A stretch of 22,071 nucleotides of DNA from the IMG/VR virus record IMGVR_UViG_3300006735_000303, positions 1 through 22,071 of that record; one strand, 5' to 3'. Below are positions 1 to 7,757 of this stretch, piece by piece. The position numbers were made by a program, and so were the translations under genes. How positions within the stretch are numbered: position 1 is the stretch's first letter; each line of letters starts with the position of its first letter. The notes beneath the pieces were generated by a model. That model did no database searches, had not been told where the DNA came from, and was given only the letters and a program-made list of their open reading frames with translations. The stretch comes from a virus.

Positions 1-635
1 ATCTCCCAAACATCATTTAAACTTTGTTTAGAAATTTCTGTTTTAAAGTGCTGCCATAATCTTAAAGTTAGTCCTGCATCTTGTTCAGCATAAAAACCTA
101 CATAACCTGCAGGTAATCTCCAAAGATCTCCCTTTGCATCAATACCCCATTCTTTTGCTTTTTCATTTAAAAATGTTTCGTTTTTTATTTCACCAAGATA
201 ATCTTTTGCACAAGCATTCAAACTGAAACTAAATCTATTTTCATTTACCAAAGCTGCAGCAATCATTGTATCAACTATTGGTCCGTTGATGTTGAACCCA
301 TTTACTTTTAACCAACCCACATCATAACTTGCATTATGAAAAATTTTTGTTGCTGGAGTATTCAATACATCTTGCATCCAGGCGATAGTAATTCCCTCAT
401 CCATGTTACCACCAGCGTCATGATGAATTGGAAAATACCATTGTTGATCAAAAGCAGCTACAGCAAAACCTACAATATGGCCATCAAAAGTAGCCCAACC
501 TGCACCTTTTGTTTTTATATTTGAGTCTTTAGTTTCTAAGTCTATTGCAATTTCTTTTGCTTTACTAAGATCTGGATATTCACTTGGACATACCCAATCA
601 GAGTCATTATAAATAAAATTTAATTGATGTGTCAT
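1..635 (-). CDS. DNA polymerase I (family A), 3'-5' exonuclease domain, partial at left edge
   Basis: Only the first 211 residues are inside the window; the polymerase domain lies beyond base 1. The translation shows the three signatures of a DnaQ-like proofreading exonuclease. ExoI is DLE with D32 and E34, ExoII is FHNASYD with N101 and D105, and ExoIII is YAEQD with Y182 and D186. These residues bind the two metal ions that hydrolyse the 3' terminal nucleotide. The spacing and the start of the domain close to the N terminus fit T7-like and other phage family A replicative polymerases. A free-standing exonuclease cannot be excluded because the C terminus is not visible. The ATG at 635 overlaps the stop of the upstream membrane-protein gene (ATGA), so translation is probably coupled. 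It is the last visible gene of the minus-strand replication operon. Confidence 0.85.
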   Translation of the reverse strand, partial: MTHQLNFIYNDSDWVCPSEYPDLSKAKEIAIDLETKDSNIKTKGAGWATFDGHIVGFAVAAFDQQWYFPIHHDAGGNMDEGITIAWMQDVLNTPATKIFHNASYDVGWLKVNGFNINGPIVDTMIAAALVNENRFSFSLNACAKDYLGEIKNETFLNEKAKEWGIDAKGDLWRLPAGYVGFYAEQDAGLTLRLWQHFKTEISKQSLNDVWE

Positions 636-892
636 TTGTTAGGCGACCAGTTATCTAACTTACTTCTTGAACTTTTACTGGCCCACCATTTATCTAGTAT
701 GAAATACCAAAAAGAATTTGCTATCGGTTCTACTATTGCATCAGTTAATGCTATATAAAAAGGCACGTCTGCAATTAACATTAAACAAATTATAGCTATT
801 GCAAAATGACCAATTGTATAAACAATAGTTCTTAAAATTGATCCTTTATTATTTTTTATAACTTGAAATAATCCTGAAGTTAATTCTGTCAT
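632..892 (-). CDS. DUF2061-like small membrane protein
   Basis: This 86-residue protein has two predicted membrane segments, roughly residues 21-42 and 45-67. They are joined by a short turn and followed by a basic, polar tail. The pattern of SILRT followed by YTIGHF, and later TDAIVEPIANSFWYFILDKWW, resembles DUF2061, a family of two-TM proteins of unknown function found in bacteria and phages. It sits between DUF3310 and DNA polymerase, overlapping both neighbours by ATGA junctions at 889-892 and 632-635. It is therefore co-translated with replication genes. A membrane role in replication or host takeover is possible but nothing in the sequence shows it. Family assignment is from memory of the motif. 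Confidence 0.7.
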   Translation of the reverse strand: MTELTSGLFQVIKNNKGSILRTIVYTIGHFAIAIICLMLIADVPFYIALTDAIVEPIANSFWYFILDKWWASKSSRSKLDNWSPNK

Positions 893-1131
893 TCGTCTTT
901 GTCTTTTAATTTTTTAATTTCTAATTGGCAATAATGTATTATTTTTTCTAAATCTTCAATTTTATTTTTAAATAAATACCTGCAAACGTATTTAATAACG
1001 TTACCTTGAAAAAAAGATAAATTATTTTTTGAAATAAATTCATATGGTTGAATGGTAAAAAATTTATAATGACTCCCACCTATCTGCTTATCTTGTGGGA
1101 AAGCGTCATCAAACATGTCTTTATCTGTCAT
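889..1131 (-). CDS. DUF3310 protein (T7 gp1.7 nucleotide kinase-like)
   Basis: This 80-residue protein carries the diagnostic DUF3310 run. GGSHY is at residues 18-22, IQPYEFI at 27-33, FFQGNVIKYVCRY at 40-52 and then IEDLEKIIHY. The family is widespread in phages and is related to T7 gp1.7, a nucleotide kinase acting on dTMP/dGMP without a Walker A motif. By family, the likely role is nucleotide metabolism during phage DNA synthesis. Whether this copy is catalytic is unknown. It starts inside the last codons of the SF1 helicase gene (11 nt overlap, 1121-1131) and ends in an ATGA overlap with the DUF2061 gene, so it belongs firmly to the replication operon. Confidence 0.85.
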   Translation of the reverse strand: MTDKDMFDDAFPQDKQIGGSHYKFFTIQPYEFISKNNLSFFQGNVIKYVCRYLFKNKIEDLEKIIHYCQLEIKKLKDKDE

Positions 1132-2734
1132 AGTTTGCCTCGTAGGTTTTAAAATATTTTCCTAATGGAAAATTATATTGATGATAAGTGCCTAATAAAT
1201 GTAATGTTTGTTTAGATCTGGTGGCACCTGTATACCAAACTCTAAGTTCTTTTACTTTTTCTTGTAAGTTTTTTTTATCGAAGTGAGATGGAAAGTTACA
1301 TTTACTGGCCAGAACAACGTTGTCTGCTTCTCCTCCTTTGACTTGATGTATTGTATCTATAGTAATTTTTGGGGGAGCTGTAAGATCTACACCTTCTTTC
1401 ATTAATTTATCAAAATATTTTTTATCTTTGTCCTTAAATTTTCTCATAAATGCTTGATTCCAAGATGCTTTTTGGTCTCGCATACCACACCTTAAATGTA
1501 ATTCATCAAATGTAAATACTTGATTTGAATGTGCAAAACTCCATTTTTTACTGTCCGCTGACCGGTATCCGTGATCTATGTTTAATAAATATTCGTACAT
1601 TACGCAGGCTTCTTCTCTACTTATTGAACCACCCTCACAAATTTTATTCCAATATTCAATAGCTAAAAACTGATTCGGATCAAATGATTTATTACCTTTT
1701 ACATCTTGGTAATACAAAGAAAGATTACGAGCTTCCTGTTGCAGCTCTCTCTTTACATCATTTATTCTAGCTAAGATCATCCAATTACCTTCAAGATCCC
1801 ATGGTATTTTTTTAAGAGCTGTGCATCTATAAATTGCACCATCTTTACCATTAGAATAAAATTCTTTTGGCACTCTGTTATCGCCCATACTATGTAACAA
1901 ACACTTAGAAAAAAAATGTATATTTTTATTAAGTCTAACTGACTTTTTTAAAACTAAAGCTCTACCAGGAAATGTTTGAAATAAATTTACATCAGCACCA
2001 TTCCATTCATAAATAGCTTGATCATCATCTCCTGCTATATAAACTCTATCTACGGCCTGAGCTATTTTTACAACCATGTCCCATTGTAAAGGAGTTAAAT
2101 CTTGAGCTTCATCGACCATTAAAACTTTAAAAGGTATAACTAAACCATCGGTTATATACCTCTCGACCATATCAGTAAAATCTAACCTGTCAGGTGTTCG
2201 TTGTCCTGTAGGAGTTTCCATACTTTTAAATTCTTCGTATCCTGCAATAATTGATTTAAACTGTTGAAGTCTTACAGACTTTCTAGATTGTTTCTTGTAT
2301 AAAGAAACAGGATCAACTTTCATGTTTCTAGCCCTGTCATATATTTGTAAAGACCAATTGTTGTAAACTTTTTGATCATCCCACGTATCTTTGTAACCAA
2401 TTTTTACTGTTCCATATTGAGTATGAAACATCAACATATCTGCTTTTGGATCTAGGACAGGTATCTCTGCAAATTGTTGTCTAGCTAAACTATGTAAAGT
2501 TCTAAAGTATTTAAAAGCATCTTCATCATAACCTTTAAATTTTGTTCTTACCCTGCTTACACATTCATTTACAGCTTTGTTAGTAAAAGACACGTAACAA
2601 ATTTCATCTGGTGAATATCCTTTTTCTAAATAACGTTTTACACGTTTAAGTAAATTTTCTGTTTTACCTGTTCCTGGTGGTCCAAATATTTTAATTGTCT
2701 TCCCACGAAGCTTTTGGTTTAGTGAATTTGACAT
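1121..2734 (-). CDS. Superfamily 1 UvrD/Rep-like DNA helicase
   Basis: This is a 537-residue ATP-dependent DNA helicase. Visible SF1 motifs are Walker A GPPGTGKT (18-25), motif Ia SFTNKA (49-54), Walker B VDEAQD (207-212) and motif III AGDDDQAIYEW (234-244). Motif IV-like KSVRLNKNI is at 264-272, motif V TIHQVKGGEADNVV at 461-474 and motif VI VWYTGATRSKQ at 499-509. It is shorter than cellular UvrD (about 720 residues), as is usual for phage versions, with a reduced 2B region. The start ATG at 2734 lies 44 nt inside the primase gene. No in-frame alternative start precedes the Walker A closely enough to be better. Its place between primase and polymerase suggests replication-fork unwinding rather than repair. 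No DnaB/gp4-type hexameric helicase is visible in the window. Confidence 0.93.
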   Translation of the reverse strand: MSNSLNQKLRGKTIKIFGPPGTGKTENLLKRVKRYLEKGYSPDEICYVSFTNKAVNECVSRVRTKFKGYDEDAFKYFRTLHSLARQQFAEIPVLDPKADMLMFHTQYGTVKIGYKDTWDDQKVYNNWSLQIYDRARNMKVDPVSLYKKQSRKSVRLQQFKSIIAGYEEFKSMETPTGQRTPDRLDFTDMVERYITDGLVIPFKVLMVDEAQDLTPLQWDMVVKIAQAVDRVYIAGDDDQAIYEWNGADVNLFQTFPGRALVLKKSVRLNKNIHFFSKCLLHSMGDNRVPKEFYSNGKDGAIYRCTALKKIPWDLEGNWMILARINDVKRELQQEARNLSLYYQDVKGNKSFDPNQFLAIEYWNKICEGGSISREEACVMYEYLLNIDHGYRSADSKKWSFAHSNQVFTFDELHLRCGMRDQKASWNQAFMRKFKDKDKKYFDKLMKEGVDLTAPPKITIDTIHQVKGGEADNVVLASKCNFPSHFDKKNLQEKVKELRVWYTGATRSKQTLHLLGTYHQYNFPLGKYFKTYEANYDR

Positions 2735-4262
2735 CTTTATTTTTATGCTCTGTTTGTTTAGGCAGACTCACAACCCAATGTCTGCTGCTTATGTTTTGGA
2801 ATTTCTTTTTAGGTTGTGCTCCTCCTGTTTCTAAAAATCTAGTACATTCTTTTTCATTCCAATTGTAACCCATCTTTTTCATAAATGATCTAAAAGTCTC
2901 TAATTTAAATCTCATCTCTGTTTCATCTTTCCAGATGTTACCTGAATCTATTTGATCGAATTCTGTTGTATCTTCAACGTCTTCTAAGAACCTTGACATT
3001 CTAGAATTAAATACATCTTCTCTTTCTTCATGCTCATCATAGCCTTCCATATCTTGTTTGTTACTAATTAATTCATCAAGCCAGTCTCTATATGGATCTG
3101 GATCTCTTTTCGTAGGTTTAAGTGGTCTCCAAACAATATCATAATTTAATAGCTGCTCTCCTAAAAGCTGTTGTTGGTATAATTGTTTTGTAGATAAACG
3201 AATCGATTTACCTTGAATTGGTAAAATCCAATAAGGTTCTGGATATGAATTAACTTTTAAAAGTTTTCCAACTTCTGGTAACGCTTCATTAGCACCAATA
3301 CCTAATTTACGTTTAATGCACTCAGATGATACGCAATGCATTCTAGCGATTGAAGTTTTACATTTGTAGGCATAGTCTCTATTTTCAACTCCTTTAAATA
3401 TATTTTGTAATTCTTTTGGGTGTAATTTTTCTGCACAAACTTTACCCATCATTTCTCTTGTAAGTTCTTCGTACATGACAGGGTCTGGATTTATTTTTTT
3501 TGCAAGAACTGCAACATTAAACATAGCATCATTACGACCCTCACCTTTTTGAACTTTGTTTTTCATAAAATTAACAACACAAGGTGGGTAATCTTTAGTT
3601 TCATCATCTTGAAATATTTTTATTTTTTTAAACTCTGCTGGAGTTAATCTAAATTTTTTTATAAATTTAAAAAGATCATTAATCTTTATTGCGTTGCACT
3701 CATCATCCATAGCTACTCTTGTAGTCATATGTGCTTTTTGATATGGAAGATTTACAAAATTACCTTTTCTTTTATCGTCCCATTTTTCAGGAGATAAATC
3801 TACTTCATCTTGTGCAGGAAAAATATCTGTTGTTGTATCGTTTATTCCAAGATCGGATGCTATCTCAATTAATTTTTTTCGCATTGATGATGCAGCAACA
3901 ACACCATCAATAAATAAAATTAAATGGAGTCCGTTGGATTTTGATCTGAATGGTACGAGTGGGTATTTTCTTTTCCGTATAACCGTAATAATTTCCTTAT
4001 GCTGTATATTATAACGATCAACATCGATGACCCCCCAACTGCATGTATTATCATCTCGAATGGGAACTGATCCATAGTAAGCTTCTCCTTTTAAATGTTG
4101 TCTCCAATGTTCAATTGTTATTGGAGAAGGTTCAAGCCAATGTTTGAATTCTGCCTTACCCTTCGAGTTCTTTTTACCCGTTGGTTTAGAAACACCAAAA
4201 TATGTTTTTGAGCCCTGGAAGAGTTCTACAAACTCTTCCAAGGTTTTGTCAAGTAGGTCCAT
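2691..4262 (-). CDS. Archaeo-eukaryotic-type (AEP) DNA primase with PriCT-like and Cys-rich region
   Basis: This 523-residue protein is a candidate replicative primase. The N-terminal half shows AEP-fold motifs. Metal-binding WGVIDVDRY has D80 and D82, SKSNGLHLILF (107-117) has the S/H motif at S107 and H113, and GNFVNLPY lies near 167-174. A helical PriCT-like segment follows (about 243-297; RNDAMFNVAVLAKK at 243-256), then C301, C310 and C315 ahead of RKLGIG, which could bind zinc or an Fe-S cluster. The last 190 residues are not recognised. It lacks a helicase ATPase motif, so unwinding probably falls to the SF1 helicase that overlaps its 3' end. Its ATG follows the stop of the SSB-like gene by one base (TAG-T-ATG) with no Shine-Dalgarno, implying coupled translation. 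Confidence 0.8.
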   Translation of the reverse strand: MDLLDKTLEEFVELFQGSKTYFGVSKPTGKKNSKGKAEFKHWLEPSPITIEHWRQHLKGEAYYGSVPIRDDNTCSWGVIDVDRYNIQHKEIITVIRKRKYPLVPFRSKSNGLHLILFIDGVVAASSMRKKLIEIASDLGINDTTTDIFPAQDEVDLSPEKWDDKRKGNFVNLPYQKAHMTTRVAMDDECNAIKINDLFKFIKKFRLTPAEFKKIKIFQDDETKDYPPCVVNFMKNKVQKGEGRNDAMFNVAVLAKKINPDPVMYEELTREMMGKVCAEKLHPKELQNIFKGVENRDYAYKCKTSIARMHCVSSECIKRKLGIGANEALPEVGKLLKVNSYPEPYWILPIQGKSIRLSTKQLYQQQLLGEQLLNYDIVWRPLKPTKRDPDPYRDWLDELISNKQDMEGYDEHEEREDVFNSRMSRFLEDVEDTTEFDQIDSGNIWKDETEMRFKLETFRSFMKKMGYNWNEKECTRFLETGGAQPKKKFQNISSRHWVVSLPKQTEHKNKDVKFTKPKASWEDN

Positions 4263-4263
4263 A

Positions 4264-5055
4264 CTAGAATGGAGTTTTAGCTACCTGTTCTTCTTTACCG
4301 TGATTGACTCTCACGGATCCTTTCTTACAGCTTTCATAAAATTCAAAAGCTGATTTCATAACCTCTTCGGATTGAACTGGTCCAATGTGAGATATCTCCC
4401 AACCAAACCAAGATCCAAGATTATTTTTTTCAAGGACAGTGCTCATGCTATATTGCTGAGTAAATGGTGCTGGTTTAAAAAAACCTTTACCATTTTTTCT
4501 CTGCTGTCGTAATGACATCATCATAGAATTCCACTTCTTAGATTTTTTTCTCTGAGTGGATTTCATGGTAATAAGAGCTGTTGATGTTTTATTTGACTCA
4601 ACAACCATTACATAATGAGAAGCTGTCTCCTCTATGTAATTACCATTTTCAAGTCTATCCTTACCATCATCACCACGAGTAGTTTTACTCATGATATCTG
4701 AGTCACTTGGATAAACATTTACAGGAGCTACAGCACCTTTATCTCTGTCTCTCCATTCGATGTACTCTAACTTATAGAAACAAGGTATTACCGTAATACC
4801 TTTATGCCCATCATAAAGTTCATCTGTAACTGTATTGTAAATCATACCTGCTTTTGCTTCTGGTATGAAGTTACTATCACCTTGAGTAACCTGTGGCGAT
4901 AGTTGTCCAAGCACTTTAAGAAATGGTAATGCTAAACTCTTAGAGTCTACATTATCAAAACCCTCATCTGCAAATTGCTCTATGTTAAAACTAGCAACTG
5001 CTCCTGCTTCTTTTTTAACTGCAACCTCATTCGTTTGTCCGTCTTTTATCTTCAT
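4264..5055 (-). CDS. Phage replication-module protein, possible single-strand DNA-binding protein
   Basis: This 263-residue protein belongs to a phage type I recognise by its core. LALPFLKVLGQLSPQV is followed by IPEAKAGMIYNTVT, then GITVIPCFYKLEYIEW, and further on a basic segment with repeated Lys/Arg/Gln and many Met. Proteins of this kind sit beside primases and recombination genes and are sometimes annotated as ssDNA-binding. The beta-rich middle would suit an OB-type fold, but there is no classic acidic SSB tail here: the C terminus ends KTPF. The function is therefore inferred from position. A GGAG-type ribosome site precedes the ATG. It sits 10 bp downstream of the coiled-coil gene and one base upstream of the primase start, so the three genes look co-transcribed. 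Confidence 0.5.
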   Translation of the reverse strand: MKIKDGQTNEVAVKKEAGAVASFNIEQFADEGFDNVDSKSLALPFLKVLGQLSPQVTQGDSNFIPEAKAGMIYNTVTDELYDGHKGITVIPCFYKLEYIEWRDRDKGAVAPVNVYPSDSDIMSKTTRGDDGKDRLENGNYIEETASHYVMVVESNKTSTALITMKSTQRKKSKKWNSMMMSLRQQRKNGKGFFKPAPFTQQYSMSTVLEKNNLGSWFGWEISHIGPVQSEEVMKSAFEFYESCKKGSVRVNHGKEEQVAKTPF

Positions 5056-5065
5056 TTGTTCTCCG

Positions 5066-5605
5066 TTATTTATTTGTTATTTTAGTTTTATTTGCAATAT
5101 AAACGCCAAACAAATCAAAAGGGATCTTCTTTCCACCTTCAACTTGTTCTCTTACAAAAGCCTTAAGAGTCATCGGTTCAACTTTTTCTTTTTTAGAATA
5201 AGCAAAACCATTCTCTTCACAAACTTTAATAAGCTCCGACACTTGATTGTCTTGGCCTCGGTTAAAATTAGCAGTGACTGTGTTCTTAATAAGATCTTCA
5301 AAGCCCTTACCTCTTAACCAACTGAAGGCCTCCTCAATTCTAGACTCAGGAATTTTAGCAGCGTAAAAAGGTTTTACTTCAACCTCAGTACCGTCTTTAA
5401 GTTTTATCTTAGAGACCCCTGCTTCCTGCATCATTTCAGGAATGATTCGTTCTTCCAAATCTCTAACTTTAGATTTTATATTTGAAAGCTCTTCTTCTTT
5501 TTCCTTATATTGCTTTTGGAGTTCTTGTAGTTGGTGACATTTGTCAGAAATTGATTTAATACTCTCTTGACTAATGTCAATGGATGACATTTTTTCTATA
5601 TCCAT
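5066..5605 (-). CDS. Conserved phage coiled-coil protein of the replication module, unknown function
   Basis: The protein has 179 residues. The first 55 are strongly charged and heptad-like, with many Glu, Lys and Gln, predicting a coiled coil. A compact region follows with KLKDGTEVEVKPFYAAKIP, an EAFSWLRGKGFEDLIKN helix and, near the end, TLKAFVREQVEGGKKIPFDL. This combination recurs in many podovirus and siphovirus early regions next to the SSB-like protein, but I know no proven function. It may be an oligomeric DNA-binding or recombination mediator, which is inference only. It is the promoter-proximal gene of the replication operon. It is preceded by the strongest Shine-Dalgarno in the window (AGGAGG, 5 nt from the ATG), which suggests high expression. 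Confidence 0.6.
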   Translation of the reverse strand: MDIEKMSSIDISQESIKSISDKCHQLQELQKQYKEKEEELSNIKSKVRDLEERIIPEMMQEAGVSKIKLKDGTEVEVKPFYAAKIPESRIEEAFSWLRGKGFEDLIKNTVTANFNRGQDNQVSELIKVCEENGFAYSKKEKVEPMTLKAFVREQVEGGKKIPFDLFGVYIANKTKITNK

Positions 5606-5675
5606 ATTTTCCTCCTGGAGTGTCTCTAAATTATCTTCTTGAACTTTGCAATAAAAAAATTATATATTTTTTTAG
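5606..5675. promoter_or_regulatory. Divergent intergenic region with promoter-like A/T boxes
   Basis: This 70 bp region separates the minus-strand replication operon from the plus-strand SNF2 helicase gene, so it must hold at least one start of transcription. On the plus strand TTGAAC (5639-5644) is followed 16 bp later by TATATA (5661-5666). On the minus strand a perfect TATAAT occupies 5664-5659 without a clear -35. The A/T richness makes chance matches likely, so exact promoters are uncertain. A plus-strand start from TATATA would fall within a few bases of the helicase ATG. Confidence 0.4.
5611..5616 (-). promoter_or_regulatory. Strong ribosome binding site (AGGAGG) for first gene of replication operon
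   Basis: On the minus strand a full AGGAGG lies 5 nt upstream of the ATG at 5605. It is the best Shine-Dalgarno match in the window and fixes that start codon. It contrasts with the divergent plus-strand helicase gene 60 bp away, which has none. Confidence 0.85.
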
Positions 5676-7103
5676 ATGTGGAAATATCCGTATAAAACTA
5701 AACCATACGACCATCAAAGAAATGCATTGAACGAATCAGCAGAAAAAGTTCAATGGGCATATTTTATGGAAATGGGCACAGGTAAAACAAAAGTCACAAT
5801 TGATAATATGGCTTATTTGTTTTTTCAAAGAAAAATTACAGCAGCATTAATTATAGCACCTAAATCTGTTTATACAATTTGGGAATCAGAGATAGAGGCA
5901 CACATGCCTGAAGTAATTAAAAAATGTATATATAAATGGAACATAGATAAACCAAGAGAATATTACAAATTAAATGAATTTAAGGATCTTAAAATATTTT
6001 TAATAAACGTTGAAGCTCTTTCTACAAAAAGAGGTTTCGAAGCATGTGAAGATTATTTAGCTAAAAATAAATTAAATTTTGTAGCACTGGATGAATCAAC
6101 CACCATAAAAAACCGATCAGCAAAACGAACAAAAAACATTTTAGGATTACGAAAATTGTCGTATATAAGGCGTATACTAACAGGATCCCCAATAACAAAA
6201 TCTCCATTAGATCTTTTTACACAATGCCAATTTCTAAGTCCAGAACTTTTAGGTTTTAGCAGTTATTTAGCTTTCAGAAATAGATATGCTGAAATGACTG
6301 ATATACCAGTTGGCTCTGGTAGATATATATCTGTACCAAAATACTACAAAAGGTTAGAGGAACTTGAAATAAGACTCAAACAATTTGCAACCAGAATACG
6401 TAAAGATCAATGTTTGGACTTAAAACCTAAGGTAAGATCTAAAAGATTTATTGAACTTGAGGGTGAAAGTAAAAAAATATATGAACGTTTACGTACAAGT
6501 GCACTCGCAATAGTTGAAGATAGCACAATATCTTTTTCTAATAAATTAACAGAAATTATTAAACTACATCAAGTTTGTAATGGATTTACCAAAGATGATG
6601 AAGGCAATATGCTTAAATTACACGATCATAAGCTCAAAGCACTTGAAGAAATTATTGAAGAAACTGATGGTAAAATGATCATTTGGGCAAACTATTTATG
6701 GAATATTCATGAGATAAAAGATTTTTTAGAAAAAAAATATGGCAAGGATTCTGTCGTATCTATTTACGGAGAAGTCTCAGTTTTAGATAGAAAAGATGCC
6801 GTAGAAAAAATACAAAAAGATCCAAAATGTAGATTTTTAGTGGGTAATCCGACAACAGGTGGTTTTGGGCTTACATTAACGGCATGTAATACTGTCGTAT
6901 ATTACAGCAATAGTTATAACTTAGAAGTCCGTATGCAGTCCGAAGATAGGGCTCATAGAATGGGTCAAAAGGGTACTGTGGTGTATGTGGATATTGTTAC
7001 AAAAAATACTCTAGATGAAGCAATATTAAAATCTTTAGTAAATAAAGGTAAGATAGCAGCAAAAACATTAGGAGAAGAAGATCTTAAATCCTGGTTGTTA
7101 TAA
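5676..7103 (+). CDS. SNF2-family (DEAD/DEAH superfamily 2) helicase
   Basis: This is a 475-residue SF2 helicase or translocase of the SNF2 type. Motif I is EMGTGKTK (about 32-39), Ia IIAPKSVYTIW (59-69), and motif II is the variant DEST (139-142) in place of DEAH. Motif III is TGSP (169-172), motif V GGFGLTLT (395-402) and motif VI QSEDRAHRMGQ (421-431). The last element with its two arginines is typical of SNF2/RapA-like proteins, and the length is that of compact phage versions. By family it translocates on double-stranded DNA using ATP. Here a role in recombination, replication restart or remodelling is inferred. It is the only complete plus-strand gene in the window. No Shine-Dalgarno precedes the ATG (sequence TTTTTTTAGATG). 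It converges on the exonuclease gene, with both stop codons in the palindrome TTATAA at 7098-7103. Confidence 0.92.
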   Translation: MWKYPYKTKPYDHQRNALNESAEKVQWAYFMEMGTGKTKVTIDNMAYLFFQRKITAALIIAPKSVYTIWESEIEAHMPEVIKKCIYKWNIDKPREYYKLNEFKDLKIFLINVEALSTKRGFEACEDYLAKNKLNFVALDESTTIKNRSAKRTKNILGLRKLSYIRRILTGSPITKSPLDLFTQCQFLSPELLGFSSYLAFRNRYAEMTDIPVGSGRYISVPKYYKRLEELEIRLKQFATRIRKDQCLDLKPKVRSKRFIELEGESKKIYERLRTSALAIVEDSTISFSNKLTEIIKLHQVCNGFTKDDEGNMLKLHDHKLKALEEIIEETDGKMIIWANYLWNIHEIKDFLEKKYGKDSVVSIYGEVSVLDRKDAVEKIQKDPKCRFLVGNPTTGGFGLTLTACNTVVYYSNSYNLEVRMQSEDRAHRMGQKGTVVYVDIVTKNTLDEAILKSLVNKGKIAAKTLGEEDLKSWLL

Positions 7104-7757
7104 TTTTTTATATTTTTCTAATCTTTCTAAAAATTTATCACCATATTCAATTAATTCTGGCTCTGAGAGCTTAAATTCTTGATATTGGAGGTCTCTGGTG
7201 CAAATTGATATTACCCCCTGTTCTATGGGCCCGTAATTGGCTGTATGGGCTAAATAATAGGCACCCAACTGATGTTTATAGTCATCCACCCATTCTTCCT
7301 TTTTCGGCTTATTTGATTGTTTCCAGTCTACAATACTAGGTTTTCCATAAGCTACTGCAGTTAAATCACAAGTTCCTGCAAATTGATTTTTATATTCAAG
7401 ACTTATCTCATTACCCCATACTTCATTTAATTTTATATTGTCCAAAATGGTTTTTGCCATCATTCTTGGTTTAGTGCCTTCATCTTGATCGTTGTAATAT
7501 CCTTGTCCTGTTAAATAATACTCAAGGACTTGATGCATTTCTGTGCCTATGGTTGATGCTTGGTTCATTATCCTGTCAGCTTCTTTATCACCAACTCTTC
7601 TACGCCAATTATTTAATTGCCTCATATCCTTTGTGGCACTCAATATGGTTGTAACTGAAGGAACTTTTACATTATCAACAAGATACTTACGTCCAGTTGT
7701 ATCTGAAAATCTATTGTAATGTTTGTACGGGTATTTTTTATTTAAAACTAATTTCAC
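7098..7757 (-). CDS. PD-(D/E)XK (Cas4/RecB-like) exonuclease
   Basis: This is a 219-residue nuclease of the PD-(D/E)XK superfamily, as used in phage recombination and DNA degradation. Residues below count from the GTG start. An early helix is IGTEMHQVLEYYL with H75 and E79, and EISLEYK carries an acidic residue (E117). AGTCDLTAV has D131, VDWKQS has D144 and K146, and the KHQLGAYYLA helix has Q163. This order matches RecB-type nucleases. I choose the GTG at 7757 over the TTG at 7760 because the GTG overlaps the stop of the upstream holin-like gene as GTGA (7754-7757), the junction style used throughout this genome. The probable partner is the SSB-like protein or the SNF2 helicase. The gene ends tail-to-tail with the SNF2 helicase gene. 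Confidence 0.85.
   Translation of the reverse strand: MKLVLNKKYPYKHYNRFSDTTGRKYLVDNVKVPSVTTILSATKDMRQLNNWRRRVGDKEADRIMNQASTIGTEMHQVLEYYLTGQGYYNDQDEGTKPRMMAKTILDNIKLNEVWGNEISLEYKNQFAGTCDLTAVAYGKPSIVDWKQSNKPKKEEWVDDYKHQLGAYYLAHTANYGPIEQGVISICTRDLQYQEFKLSEPELIEYGDKFLERLEKYKKL

Noticed and set aside
336-524. Plus-strand open frame of 62 codons
   Set aside because: Antisense to the polymerase exonuclease domain, whose three catalytic motifs are intact on the minus strand.
4982-5317. Plus-strand open frame of 111 codons
   Set aside because: Spans the junction of two well-supported minus-strand genes; Phe/Ser/Leu-rich hydrophobic translation typical of antisense of A/T-rich Lys/Glu coding.
7098-7160. 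Possible bidirectional terminator after the convergent helicase and nuclease genes
   Set aside because: Only A/T runs with a loose ATAATTTTT/AAAAATTTAT pairing are present; there is no G/C stem followed by a T run, and the region is coding for the nuclease.
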